Source of the DNA: Exiguobacterium undae DSM 14481
GTDB lineage: Bacteria; Bacillota; Bacilli; Exiguobacteriales; Exiguobacteriaceae
NCBI RefSeq assembly: GCF_000620805.1
Contig: NZ_KK211187.1
Coordinates: 2,481,389-2,545,388 of the forward strand
Length of the DNA stretch: 64,000 nt
Direction of reading: 5' to 3'
The position numbers and the translations under genes were made by a program. The notes under the pieces are model-generated. The model saw only the letters and a list, made by a program, of their open reading frames with translations. It made no database searches and was not told where the DNA came from. Shown here piece after piece: positions 53,278 to 61,811 of the stretch (within the stretch, counting starts at the first letter, position 1; each line of letters begins with the position of its first letter).

Positions 53278-53350
53278 TTTATGCACCTCCACGGTCTATA
53301 TTCCCTTTTTCATTGTCAACGATACTTCATAAAATTACAAGACAACCTGA

Positions 53351-53366
53351 TGTGACTTTTATCACA
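53351..53366. promoter_or_regulatory. Fnr/Crp-type palindrome
   Basis: TGTGACTTTTATCACA is the exact TGTGA-N6-TCACA site of Fnr/Crp-family regulators. It lies between the divergent 53277 gene and pflB, 259 bases before pflB. Oxygen control of pflB is plausible; the distance is long. Confidence 0.55.
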
Positions 53367-53557
53367 ACACAAACTGTCCCTGTGCTTTTCAGAAAAAAAG
53401 AATGATACAGATTCAAAATTCCTGTGTCTTTCCGCCAATCGTCTGTTTTTCCGCTGCTCGTCGTTGAATGATACAGAACACGCCGAATCCAGGCATACCA
53501 ACACTTTTCACATTCACTGAGCTTTCACAGGGATGTAAAACTCTCGCATACGAATGT

Positions 53558-53575
53558 TTGTTACACTATTCACAT
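53558..53575. promoter_or_regulatory. Rex-type operator candidate
   Basis: TTGTTACACTATTCACAT matches the Rex box TTGTGAA-N4-TTCACAA at 11 of 14 positions and overlaps the probable pflB promoter (a -35-like TTGTTA). Rex represses fermentation genes at low NADH. The 53278-53557 stretch shows no other clear feature. Confidence 0.5.
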
Positions 53576-53624
53576 AAGGGATATGTGTTGAACTGTCTAC
53601 CTTACAAACGAAGGAGTGTTCATG

Positions 53625-55874
53625 ATGTTACTCGAAAAAACGCAAGCATGGCAACAATTTGAAGCAGGACAATGGTCCAATCAAATCGATGTAGCCGACT
53701 TCATTCGACGGAATCGGACGGAATACCGCGGCGACGATCAATTCTTGGCCGGTCCGACGGTCGCGACAGAAACACTGTGGCAACAAATCATGAGTTTGAC
53801 AAGCGAAGAGCGGACACGCGGTGGTGTATATGCCGTTGACGCTGCAACACCCTCAACGATCCTGTCACATGGTCCCGGATACCTCGATCGTGACTTAGAA
53901 AAAGTCGTCGGTCTCCAAACCGATGAACCGTTCAAACGCTCGATTCATCCGAACGGCGGCATCCGGATGGTTAACGATGCGCTCGAAGCCTATGGTTTTA
54001 AGGCGGACCCTGTCGTCACCCGGACGTTCAGTGAATACCGGAAAACACATAATCAAGGCGTGTTCGATGCCTATACTCCCGAAATGCGTGCCGCCCGAAA
54101 AGCAGGTATCATCACCGGACTTCCAGATGCTTACGGACGCGGTCGGATCATCGGTGATTACCGTCGCGTTGCGTTGTACGGAACAGCGTACTTGATTGAG
54201 CAACGGAAACAAGACTTACAGAACCGCGGTGGCTTTTTGTCCGAATCGATGATTCGCGACCGTGAGGAAATGAATGAGCAAATTCGCGCGTTGCAGGAAC
54301 TGACCGAGCTCGGCAATCGTTATGATTGTGATCTGTCCCGTCCTGCGGAAACGGCACAAGAGGCGTTCCAGTGGGTCTACCTCGCTTACCTCGCTGCCAT
54401 CAAGGAACAAAACGGTGCCGCGATGTCGCTTGGCCGCGTCTCAACGTTCCTCGATATTTATATCGAACGTGATTTGCAGACCGGACGCTTGACGGAACAA
54501 ACTGCTCAGGAGCTCGTCGATCATTTTGTCATGAAACTGCGGATCGTCAAATTCCTTCGGACACCGGACTACAATGATTTGTTCTCCGGCGATCCAACCT
54601 GGGTCACGGAATCGATCGGCGGGATGAGTGAAGACGGCCGCTCAAACGTCACGAAAAGTTCGTTCCGCTTCTTACAAACACTCGTCAATCTCGGTCCGGC
54701 CCCTGAACCCAACTTGACCGTCCTTTGGTCGACGCAATTGCCGCGCGGCTTCAAGGAATTTTGTGCGAAAATGTCGATTCTGTCCAGTTCGATCCAGTAT
54801 GAGAACGATGATTTGATGTTGCCGGTTTATGGCGATGATTACGGCATCGCGTGTTGTGTCTCTGCCATGAAAATCGGAAAACAGATGCAATTTTTCGGAG
54901 CACGCGCGAACTTAGCAAAAGCACTCCTCTATACGTTAAATGGCGGCATCGATGAAAAACTCAAAATCCAAGTTGCGCCGAAAACCGATTTGATTCTCGA
55001 CGATGTCTTGGATTATGAAACGGTCATGGCGGCTTACGACCGTCAGCTCGACTGGTTGGCCGAACTGTACGTCAACACATTAAACGTCATCCACTTCATG
55101 CACGATAAATACAGTTACGAACGCATCGAGATGGCATTGCATGATCCGGAAATCCTCCGGACGATGGCATGCGGGATTGCCGGGCTGTCCGTCGTCGCTG
55201 ACAGTCTGTCCGCCATCCGCTATGCCAAAGTCTCACCGGTTCGCGACGAGAACGGACTCGCCGTTGACTTCAAGATCGAAGGAGACTTCCCGAAATTCGG
55301 AAACAATGATGCCCGTGTCGATCAGATGGCGGTTGATCTCGTCAAACTCTTCATGGAAAAAATCCGGAAACATCCGACTTACCGCGATGCGTTACCGACT
55401 CAATCCGTCTTGACGATTACCTCAAATGTCGTCTACGGCAAAAAGACCGGGAATACACCAGACGGTCGTCGTGCCGGCGAGCCGTTCGCACCCGGGGCCA
55501 ATCCGATGCACGGACGAGATACGAATGGGGCCGTTGCTGCACTGACATCCGTCGGGAAATTACCGTATGAGCATGCACTCGACGGCATCTCCTATACGTT
55601 CTCGATTGTTCCAAAAGCACTCGGTAAGGATGAACCGACACGGATTCAAAACACCGTCGGATTGCTCGACGGCTATATGGGCGGAACCACCTCGAAAGGA
55701 CACCATTTAAACGTCAATGTCTTTGACCGCGAAACCCTGCTCGATGCGATGGAACATCCGGAACTCTATCCACAACTGACAATCCGTGTTTCCGGTTACG
55801 CCGTCAACTTCATCAAATTGACGCGTGAACAACAGATCGATGTCATCAACCGGACATTCCACGGAGCACTTTAA
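53625..55874 (+). CDS. pflB: Formate C-acetyltransferase (pyruvate formate-lyase)
   Basis: This roughly 749-residue glycyl-radical enzyme cleaves pyruvate and CoA to acetyl-CoA and formate in anaerobic fermentation. It has the active-site Cys pair in [14 protein letters not shown], and the C-terminal radical loop RVSGYAVNF with the glycyl-radical Gly. AAGGAG lies eight bases before ATG 53625; ATG 53622 is an alternative. It is followed by its activase. Candidate Rex and Fnr sites upstream fit anaerobic control. Confidence 0.95.
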   Translation: MLLEKTQAWQQFEAGQWSNQIDVADFIRRNRTEYRGDDQFLAGPTVATETLWQQIMSLTSEERTRGGVYAVDAATPSTILSHGPGYLDRDLEKVVGLQTDEPFKRSIHPNGGIRMVNDALEAYGFKADPVVTRTFSEYRKTHNQGVFDAYTPEMRAARKAGIITGLPDAYGRGRIIGDYRRVALYGTAYLIEQRKQDLQNRGGFLSESMIRDREEMNEQIRALQELTELGNRYDCDLSRPAETAQEAFQWVYLAYLAAIKEQNGAAMSLGRVSTFLDIYIERDLQTGRLTEQTAQELVDHFVMKLRIVKFLRTPDYNDLFSGDPTWVTESIGGMSEDGRSNVTKSSFRFLQTLVNLGPAPEPNLTVLWSTQLPRGFKEFCAKMSILSSSIQYENDDLMLPVYGDDYGIACCVSAMKIGKQMQFFGARANLAKALLYTLNGGIDEKLKIQVAPKTDLILDDVLDYETVMAAYDRQLDWLAELYVNTLNVIHFMHDKYSYERIEMALHDPEILRTMACGIAGLSVVADSLSAIRYAKVSPVRDENGLAVDFKIEGDFPKFGNNDARVDQMAVDLVKLFMEKIRKHPTYRDALPTQSVLTITSNVVYGKKTGNTPDGRRAGEPFAPGANPMHGRDTNGAVAALTSVGKLPYEHALDGISYTFSIVPKALGKDEPTRIQNTVGLLDGYMGGTTSKGHHLNVNVFDRETLLDAMEHPELYPQLTIRVSGYAVNFIKLTREQQIDVINRTFHGAL

Positions 55875-55895
55875 CGAAGAAAGGACTGAAGGATT

Positions 55896-56618
55896 ATGAC
55901 ATACGGAACGATTCATTCTGTTGAATCTTGCGGGACAGTGGACGGACCCGGTATTCGCTTCATCGTCTTTACGCAAGGTTGCCCCTTACGTTGCCAATAT
56001 TGCCATAACGCGGATACGTGGGAATTCGGATGTGGTCGTTCCGTTTCCGCGACAGCGATTGTCGAAGAAGCGGAAAGTTATCGGTCCTTCTTTGATGCGA
56101 CAGGCGGCGGTATCACGTTTTCCGGCGGAGAGCCGCTTGCCCAACCGGAGTTTCTTGAAGCTGCCCTGCGAGAAGCGAAACAAAAAGGATTGCACACGGT
56201 CATTGATACAGCCGGCTCGGTCGTTCCTAAAAATCTCGATCGCATCCTCGACTACACGGATCTGGTTTTACTCGATATCAAACATATCGATGACGCGACC
56301 TGCCGGCTGCTGACCGGTCGGAGTAATACCAATACGCTCGCCTTTGCGAAACGGTTAGCCGAACGAAATATTCCGGTCTGGATCCGCCACGTGCTGGTCC
56401 CGGGTTTGACGATGACGGAAACTTTCCTCCGTCAGACCGGTGAATTCATCCGAACGCTCGGCAATGTCGAACGGATCGAAGTCCTTCCCTATCATCAACT
56501 CGGCGTCTACAAGTGGGAAGCACTTGGTCTTGACTATCCGTTAAAAGACGTCCTTCCCCCAAGCATGGAAGAAGCAACGGCTGCTCAAGCATTACTCGAT
56601 TCTTACTTGTCTTGCTGA
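55896..56618 (+). CDS. pflA: Pyruvate formate-lyase activating enzyme
   Basis: This 240-residue radical-SAM enzyme makes the glycyl radical of PflB. The cluster motif is CPLRCQYCHN, followed by FSGGEPLAQPEF and DTAGSV. The family N-terminus (GTIHSVESCGTVDGPGIRFIVFTQG) is complete. It follows pflB after 21 bases. Its 3' end overlaps the -35 region of the next promoter. Confidence 0.94.
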   Translation: MTYGTIHSVESCGTVDGPGIRFIVFTQGCPLRCQYCHNADTWEFGCGRSVSATAIVEEAESYRSFFDATGGGITFSGGEPLAQPEFLEAALREAKQKGLHTVIDTAGSVVPKNLDRILDYTDLVLLDIKHIDDATCRLLTGRSNTNTLAFAKRLAERNIPVWIRHVLVPGLTMTETFLRQTGEFIRTLGNVERIEVLPYHQLGVYKWEALGLDYPLKDVLPPSMEEATAAQALLDSYLSC

Positions 56619-56635
56619 CCACAAGTTGCTACACT
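56607..56635 (+). promoter_or_regulatory. Promoter of the ABC-F leader
   Basis: TTGTCT (56607-56612) and TACACT (56630-56635) are 17 bases apart, with TGC before the -10. It starts a leader of about 245 bases. Confidence 0.6.
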
Positions 56636-56672
56636 GAACACATAGTCTATGAATAGGAGGTACAATACCGAA

Positions 56673-56699
56673 ATGAAGCATTCACTCGCTACTGTCTAA
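56673..56699 (+). CDS. 8-residue leader peptide of the ABC-F gene
   Basis: This ORF encodes MKHSLATV and ends in TAA. AGGAGG lies 12 bases upstream. Its stop overlaps a second ATG that opens a 13-codon ORF (56699-56740, MMKEFITFAMSCG). The start lies in a segment (56664-56679) that can pair with 56757-56772. It sits between a promoter and an intrinsic terminator ahead of an ABC-F gene, as in attenuated resistance genes such as vmlR and lmo0919. That the peptide stalls ribosomes is an inference. Confidence 0.55.
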   Translation: MKHSLATV

Positions 56700-56812
56700 T
56701 GATGAAAGAATTCATTACTTTCGCAATGAGTTGCGGATGACTGACGCTACGAGTCTGCTCATTTTCGGTATTTCCCTCATCAGGAAGATACCTTCTTTGA
56801 TTTGCACTCCTG

Positions 56813-56852
56813 CACACCATCCGCTCGCTTTCGGATGGTGTGTTTTCATTTC
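56813..56852 (+). terminator. Attenuator terminator before the ABC-F gene
   Basis: CACACCATCCG and CGGATGGTGTG form a perfect 11-base-pair stem followed by TTTTCATTTC. GCGGATG (56733-56739) can pair with CATCCGC (56818-56824), which would break the terminator. Confidence 0.8.
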
Positions 56853-56888
56853 ATCTGTATCGAAATGAACTCCTAAGGAGCTGAGAAT

Positions 56889-58565
56889 ATGCCTACTGAA
56901 ATCTTATCAATTCACGATTTACACGTTGAGCTTCCGCAACAGACGTTGTTCCAACACATCTCGTTTTCCGTTCATCCAGGTGAGCATGTCGCCTTGGTCG
57001 GTGCCAATGGCGTCGGGAAGACCACGTTATTACAAATCATCCTCCAGCAGATCAAGCCGACGTCCGGCGAGATCTTCCGTGCCTATACAAACGCCGGTCA
57101 TGTCGCCCAACACCTCTCTTCTGATGAACCGGCACTCCGCCTGGTCGAACAAGCCGATCAAGTTCGTTATCAGGCACGGGAACAAACACTTCACTCGACA
57201 TCCATCGAAGCGTACCAAGTCGCGCTGGATGTTGATGCTTTTTCACTCGAAGCGGACGCAGCACGTGCGTTAAAAGAAGTTCAACTGCCTGAACACGTCT
57301 GGTCTCACCACTTTGATACACTCAGCGGCGGCGAACAGACCCGGATCCAACTCGCCTGTCTGTTGGTCCAACAACCCGATTTCATTCTGCTAGACGAGCC
57401 GACCAATCACTTGGATGCCGACACATTGGATTGGTTGATTGACTGGATGCACCAGACACCCATCGCGATTCTTTACGTGTCACATGAGCGTGCCTTCATC
57501 GATGCGACGGCCGATGCCGTCATTGAGCTGACACCGAGTCTCGCAACACGTTACAAAGGCAACTACCAAACGTATCGCCAGCAAAAAGAACAGGAACGCC
57601 TGACCCAAGAACGCGAATATGAAAAACAGGAAAAAACACGCAAGGAACTGAAGCGGATGATCCATCAATACCAAAACTGGCATCAACAAGCTGTCGCCCA
57701 CGCAAGCGAACGAGATCCATATGCCAAGAAAAAGGCAGCCAAACAAGCGAAAAAGTTCAAAGCAAAAGAAAAACAGCTCGAACAGGTGCTGGATCAACGG
57801 GTTGCCAAACCAGAAGCAGCACCATCCGTTCATGTCGCGTTTGAAGCCGCATCCTTTGCAGCCAAGCAGTTGCTTTCATTGGACGCCGTTTCCTTTTCTT
57901 ACGCGAGTCTCCCACTATTGAAACAGCTGACCTTCTCCATCCAGCAAGGAGACCGGATTGCCGTCATCGGTCGGAACGGTTCCGGAAAAACGACGCTGCT
58001 CCGGCTGATTCAAGGTGAACTGAATCCGACTCACGGAACCATCACACGTCATCCGTCCCTGACGACCGGCTATTTTTCTCAGGCACTTTCGAATTTGCCG
58101 ACTTCCGGTTCCCTGTTGGACGCTTTGATGGAAGAGACAACGATTTCCGAGACCGATGCGCGGACGCTTCTCGCTTGTTTTTTATTTCGGCGTGACCGGG
58201 TCTATCAACCCATTAACGCAGCGAGCATGGGCGAGCGATGCCGAATCGCCTTCTTACGGCTCTATTTTTCCGGTGCCCGTCTGTTGATTTTGGATGAACC
58301 GACCAACTACTTGGATTTAACGACCCGCGAACAAATCGAAGCGGCTCTCGATGTCTTTCCGGGTGAACTGTTGTTCGTTTCGCACGATCGTTACTTCAAT
58401 GACCGACTCTCGAACCGGACGATCCTGTTAGATCAAGAAGCTACCGTCCATCCTGTCGGAACGAAACTACTCCGGGAACAACAACCAAGTGATATTCAAG
58501 CGATTCAGAACGATTTAAGACGTCTCGATGAATTGACGGGAACGATTCATTTTGATCAGGATTAA
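56889..58565 (+). CDS. ABC-F ribosomal protection protein, VmlR/Vga/Lsa-like
   Basis: This 558-residue soluble ATPase has two ABC domains. Walker A is GANGVGKTT and GRNGSGKTT, Walker B is ILLDEPTNHLD and LILDEPTNYLD, and the second signature is the altered ASMGERCRI, like VmlR's MSMGERVKI. A long basic linker (residues 235-305; YEKQEKTRKELKRM and KKKAAKQAKKFKAKEK) would form the antibiotic-resistance domain near the peptidyl-transferase centre. It most resembles ARE-type proteins that eject lincosamide, pleuromutilin or streptogramin A drugs. The drug range is not inferable. AAGGAG lies eight bases before ATG. A leader with an attenuator precedes it. Confidence 0.82.
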   Translation: MPTEILSIHDLHVELPQQTLFQHISFSVHPGEHVALVGANGVGKTTLLQIILQQIKPTSGEIFRAYTNAGHVAQHLSSDEPALRLVEQADQVRYQAREQTLHSTSIEAYQVALDVDAFSLEADAARALKEVQLPEHVWSHHFDTLSGGEQTRIQLACLLVQQPDFILLDEPTNHLDADTLDWLIDWMHQTPIAILYVSHERAFIDATADAVIELTPSLATRYKGNYQTYRQQKEQERLTQEREYEKQEKTRKELKRMIHQYQNWHQQAVAHASERDPYAKKKAAKQAKKFKAKEKQLEQVLDQRVAKPEAAPSVHVAFEAASFAAKQLLSLDAVSFSYASLPLLKQLTFSIQQGDRIAVIGRNGSGKTTLLRLIQGELNPTHGTITRHPSLTTGYFSQALSNLPTSGSLLDALMEETTISETDARTLLACFLFRRDRVYQPINAASMGERCRIAFLRLYFSGARLLILDEPTNYLDLTTREQIEAALDVFPGELLFVSHDRYFNDRLSNRTILLDQEATVHPVGTKLLREQQPSDIQAIQNDLRRLDELTGTIHFDQD

Positions 58566-58583
58566 ATCCTTTATCTATTTTTA

Positions 58584-58634
58584 CAAAACGAACGACGCCT
58601 CTCTGTTTAATCAGAAAGGCGTCGTTCGTTTGTG
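58584..58634. terminator. Bidirectional terminator, ABC-F and rsgA
   Basis: ACGAACGACGCCT and AGGCGTCGTTCGT pair around an inner TCTG/CAGA stem between the convergent genes. Only short T runs follow. Confidence 0.8.
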
Positions 58635-58647
58635 ATGTTAACTCACA

Positions 58648-59697
58648 TCAGCGTTTTTGATATTTTAGTTTCGTTCGGGCCTGTGCCTGCTTGTGGATCT
58701 TCTTCCACTTCTCTTTTTCCGCTGCCTGCAAAGCGACATTTTGTTTTCGTTCCGCATATGCCACCTCGCGTTGCAGCTTCAGAAAACTTTCCCATCGTTC
58801 GTGCGACAAGCTTCCGTTCGCCAAAGCGACGTGAACCGCACAGCCTGGTTCTTCGCCGTGCTGACAGTCACGGAAACGGCACGACTCCGCCAGTGTCTCG
58901 ATGTCTGAAAACGTTGATGCCAATCCCTCGGTTCCATCCCATAGTCCGAGTTCACGCATTCCCGGCGTATCGACGAGTAACAAGCCACTCGACAACCGTT
59001 TTAATTCCCGGTGTGTCGTCGTATGCCGTCCGCGCTCATCGTCCTCCCGAACGCCACCCGTTTCCATCAGCTGTTCTCCTGCCAAGGCATTCACGAGTGT
59101 TGATTTTCCAACACCGGACGATCCGACCAACACAATCGTCTCATTGGGTTGCAATACTTCCTGTAACGCACCCAGCCCGTCTCCCGTCAGCGAGTCAACG
59201 GCAAAACACGGTGTTCCGAAGGCGATGGCTTCAATCTCGGAAAGTGAATCGTCCACTGAATCGATTAAACTTTTTTTCGTTAAAACGATGAGTGGTGTGA
59301 CCCCCGCCTCCCAGGCAAGCGTCAAATACCGTTCCAGGCGGCGGACGTTGAAATCATGTCCAAACGCCATGACGAGTAATGCCACATCAACGTTCGCACA
59401 AATGATTTGTTCTTCGGTCTCCGTCCCGGCTGCCTTTCGGGAAAATTGTGAGGTCCGCGGAAGGACACGTTCGATTCGTCCTTTGAAAGCTTCTCGCTCA
59501 GTCTGAATCACCCAATCGCCGACTGCCGGCAATTCGGCTTTCGTCAATGCGTCAAAACGTATCTTTCCCGACAATTCGCTTAATGTTTCCCCATCAGCCG
59601 TCATCACACGGTACTGCTTTTGGAAGACCGCCGTGACACGTCCTAGTTGTTCAGTTGTTCCGACCTTGTCTGTCGGTACTTTACCCCATTCGTTCAA
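58648..59697 (-). CDS. rsgA: RsgA-type ribosome small-subunit GTPase, probable paralogue
   Basis: This 349-residue circularly permuted GTPase assists 30S maturation. It has an OB domain (residues 1-95), then G4-G1-G3 in permuted order (TKKSLID, GSSGVGKST, DTPGMRE), then a C-terminal zinc site (CRFRDCQHGEEPGC). The G4 motif TKKS lacks the Asp of the usual NKxD/TKxD, so its guanine specificity or activity may be altered. The start is TTG 59697, seven bases after GGAGG. Upstream lies a short ORF with a hairpin that could mask the SD. A main rsgA copy probably exists elsewhere. Confidence 0.87.
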   Translation of the reverse strand: MNEWGKVPTDKVGTTEQLGRVTAVFQKQYRVMTADGETLSELSGKIRFDALTKAELPAVGDWVIQTEREAFKGRIERVLPRTSQFSRKAAGTETEEQIICANVDVALLVMAFGHDFNVRRLERYLTLAWEAGVTPLIVLTKKSLIDSVDDSLSEIEAIAFGTPCFAVDSLTGDGLGALQEVLQPNETIVLVGSSGVGKSTLVNALAGEQLMETGGVREDDERGRHTTTHRELKRLSSGLLLVDTPGMRELGLWDGTEGLASTFSDIETLAESCRFRDCQHGEEPGCAVHVALANGSLSHERWESFLKLQREVAYAERKQNVALQAAEKEKWKKIHKQAQARTKLKYQKR

Positions 59698-59716
59698 ATG
59701 GTTTCCTCCTCTGATT

Positions 59717-59782
59717 TTAAGGGAGGGAAACCCCTCCCTGTACTCCGGTAATGTGATCTGTTACGTGGCTAGTTGCACTCAT
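59717..59782 (-). CDS. 21-residue ORF upstream of rsgA
   Basis: The ORF has ATG 59782, AGAGGAG nine bases upstream, and TAA at 59719-59717, 19 bases before the rsgA TTG. The peptide begins MSATSHVTDHITG and ends in VSLP. Its last codons lie in an 8-base-pair hairpin (59720-59739). Such a leader could couple or control rsgA translation. It might also be chance, since it has no known family. Confidence 0.45.
   Translation of the reverse strand: MSATSHVTDHITGVQGGVSLP
59720..59739 (-). promoter_or_regulatory. Hairpin before the rsgA ribosome-binding site
   Basis: AGGGAGGG and CCCTCCCT pair perfectly around a 4-base loop. On the transcript the 3' CCTCCC arm could also pair with the rsgA SD (GGAGG, 59704-59709). 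Confidence 0.6.
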
Positions 59783-59824
59783 CAAACACCACTCCTCTCG
59801 TTTCTGTTAGTCGAATTTTACCAT

Positions 59825-59830
59825 ATTATA
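59825..59830 (-). promoter_or_regulatory. -10 box upstream of the rsgA leader
   Basis: On the minus strand TATAAT is exact; no good -35 box is visible. The 59831-59968 region between the divergent genes holds a CGGACCG/CGGTCCG inverted repeat about 60 bases apart and nothing else I can name. Confidence 0.4.
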
Positions 59831-59968
59831 CGGACCGGACCTAGCGAAGCCATGGAAGTCAGACCTTCACACTCCGCCTCAAGTCGGAGACAAGTACGGT
59901 CCGAAGGGCGTCGTGCCTTCCTGCTTCTTCCCTTAAGATAAGAGTATCAAGAAAAAGGAGGCTTCATC

Positions 59969-60346
59969 ATGAAGCAATCAAAAGGAAAACAGGTCTTGAT
60001 GGCACTTGCCGGTCTCGCCCTTCTCGCTGTCGTCATCGGTACATTACCGCACATGATCGGACTCGGGCTCGGTGCGCTCCTCGCATTTTATGCCATCAGT
60101 AAGTTTGTCCAAACATCAAAAGTTTTTGCGAAAATCGGATTCGGATTACTCGCTGCACTCGGAATCGGTCTTGCCTTGTCGAACATTTGGGCTGTCGTCG
60201 GAATCGCCGCTGCACTCGGACTTTACATCGGATACATGCGCATGAAAATGCAACGCGTCGATTTAAATCAATTGTTTGCCCGCCGTCGTCCAACCACTTC
60301 GACCCACTTTGAAGCCGATTGGAAAGACCTCGATCAAAAACGCTGA
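59969..60346 (+). CDS. lmo0954-type membrane protein of the lia-like operon
   Basis: This 125-residue protein has three hydrophobic stretches (residues 8-27, 30-48 and 60-88) and a basic tail. It resembles the lmo0954-like membrane protein found first in lia-type operons of Listeria and Exiguobacterium. It may act as the LiaI-like anchor for the PspA protein. AAGGAGG lies seven bases before ATG. A LiaR box was not recognised upstream. The next gene follows after 62 bases. Confidence 0.72.
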   Translation: MKQSKGKQVLMALAGLALLAVVIGTLPHMIGLGLGALLAFYAISKFVQTSKVFAKIGFGLLAALGIGLALSNIWAVVGIAAALGLYIGYMRMKMQRVDLNQLFARRRPTTSTHFEADWKDLDQKR

Positions 60347-60408
60347 TACGCAGACAGTACATCACTGCCAAACAATTTGCTGACCTAACATCCAAGGAGG
60401 AATTTTTC

Positions 60409-61032
60409 ATGAAAAATGTATTTGATCAATTAAACGAGTTTGCGAACCAAATGATGACGGAAGTTAAAAAAGCAGCCGATCAAGGGGAAGCGCCGGCTAA
60501 GAAGCTGGTCCGCCACATTCGGACGACTGAGTCGGATTTAAAAGAAATTGATCGTTTACTTGAACGTCAGCGGACGTTGCTTGTCGAACTGACGCATAAA
60601 CAAGATGAAGCCAAAGAGTTAGCAGACAAACGCTTTACGCAGGTCGAAATCGCCAAAGAAGCAGGCGAACAAGAGCTTGCCGAACGGGCTGCCATCGAGT
60701 CGAAGCACTACGGCGAACAATTCCGCTTCTTCGAAGAACTGATCGAAGAGACGAAACGTGAATTAAACGAACTTGAGCGGGAAGCACTTGAATTAAAACT
60801 GAAACTCGAAGATTTACAAAACAAACGGTATGAATGGATGATGCGTGAAAACGTCTCGAATTTAAAATCGAAGATGAACCAGGTGCTAGAACGCGAACCA
60901 AATGCTACTATTAAACAAGAAGCACATCCATTCACAACAGAGGAAACTGAAACGAAGGTAGAGGAAGCTCCTATCGCAGAAGATGATATCGATGCCCGGA
61001 TTGCCGATCTCGAACGTCGTTTCCAAAAATAA
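60409..61032 (+). CDS. liaH: LiaH/PspA-family phage-shock protein
   Basis: This 207-residue protein is an almost continuous coiled coil (FDQLNEFANQMMTEVKKAADQ, then long Glu/Lys/Leu heptads to about residue 170). It matches PspA/IM30 and LiaH, which oligomerise on the membrane and protect it. The tail is acidic (VEEAPIAEDDIDARIADLERRF). The start at 60409 has AAGGAGG eight bases upstream; the longer frame runs into the previous gene. Confidence 0.8.
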   Translation: MKNVFDQLNEFANQMMTEVKKAADQGEAPAKKLVRHIRTTESDLKEIDRLLERQRTLLVELTHKQDEAKELADKRFTQVEIAKEAGEQELAERAAIESKHYGEQFRFFEELIEETKRELNELEREALELKLKLEDLQNKRYEWMMRENVSNLKSKMNQVLEREPNATIKQEAHPFTTEETETKVEEAPIAEDDIDARIADLERRFQK

Positions 61033-61091
61033 GTATTCGGACGAAGGAGGCATTGATGCCTCCCTTTGTCATGTCAGGAAGGAGATTGCCC

Positions 61092-61811
61092 GTGCGACGA
61101 TTAAGTACAAAACAATTAGTCGGCTACGTGTCGATCCTGTTCGCCCTCGGACTCTTTTATGATTTGATGACAGGTGCAGGAAATGTGTTATTCGGGGTTC
61201 TGTTCCCGTTCTTGCTGTATTATGTCGGCATTCATTTCCGAAAAAGAAATCATGAAAAACTGGCTATCTTGTTTTATGTCGTGGGTACCATCATCTTAGC
61301 CGGTGTCGTCCTCAGTTCAGCAGCAATCGGATTCGTCATCGCCGGAATCCTGCTGTATCTCGGAATCATTCTCGTGACCCGCCACTCCGTCCGGGAATTT
61401 TTCTTCTCTAAGATTTCACCGAGTCTCTATGAAGAAGAAGGCATTAAGATTCAACCCGCCTATTCATTTGCGACACAACAAGAACTTCCGTATGTCTTAA
61501 AAGATTTGAGCGAACAGTTCATCGTCCGCGATTTGGAAATCGACTTGACGCACGCCTATGTCCCGGAAGGCGAAACGTTAATCGTCGTCAGTGGTGTCGT
61601 CGGAGACGTCCGGATTTTATTGCCGTCCGGCTACGACTATACACTCGATACGTCAATCGGGTTCGGCAGTGTCAAAACAGATGTCCGACGTATTCCGACG
61701 TTCTTTAACCGGCGAATCCAGTACCGGGCGCCTGAATATGATGAAGCGACCCGAAAAGTCCGGATTCACGTCATGCTTGGTATCGGAAATGTCGAGGTGA
61801 CTTCCATATGA
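61092..61811 (+). CDS. liaF: LiaF-like membrane inhibitor of the lia system
   Basis: This 239-residue protein has four TM helices (residues 10-105), a linker, and a C-terminal DUF2154 beta domain (GDVRILLPSGYDYTLDTSIGFGSVK). In the family it inhibits LiaS in the absence of envelope stress. The start is GTG 61092, seven bases after AAGGAG. It overlaps liaS by ATGA. Confidence 0.87.
   Translation: MRRLSTKQLVGYVSILFALGLFYDLMTGAGNVLFGVLFPFLLYYVGIHFRKRNHEKLAILFYVVGTIILAGVVLSSAAIGFVIAGILLYLGIILVTRHSVREFFFSKISPSLYEEEGIKIQPAYSFATQQELPYVLKDLSEQFIVRDLEIDLTHAYVPEGETLIVVSGVVGDVRILLPSGYDYTLDTSIGFGSVKTDVRRIPTFFNRRIQYRAPEYDEATRKVRIHVMLGIGNVEVTSI

Noticed and set aside
58632-59506. Long plus-strand frames opposite rsgA
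   Set aside because: They are the antisense of a well-supported GTPase gene and have no SD or recognisable domain.
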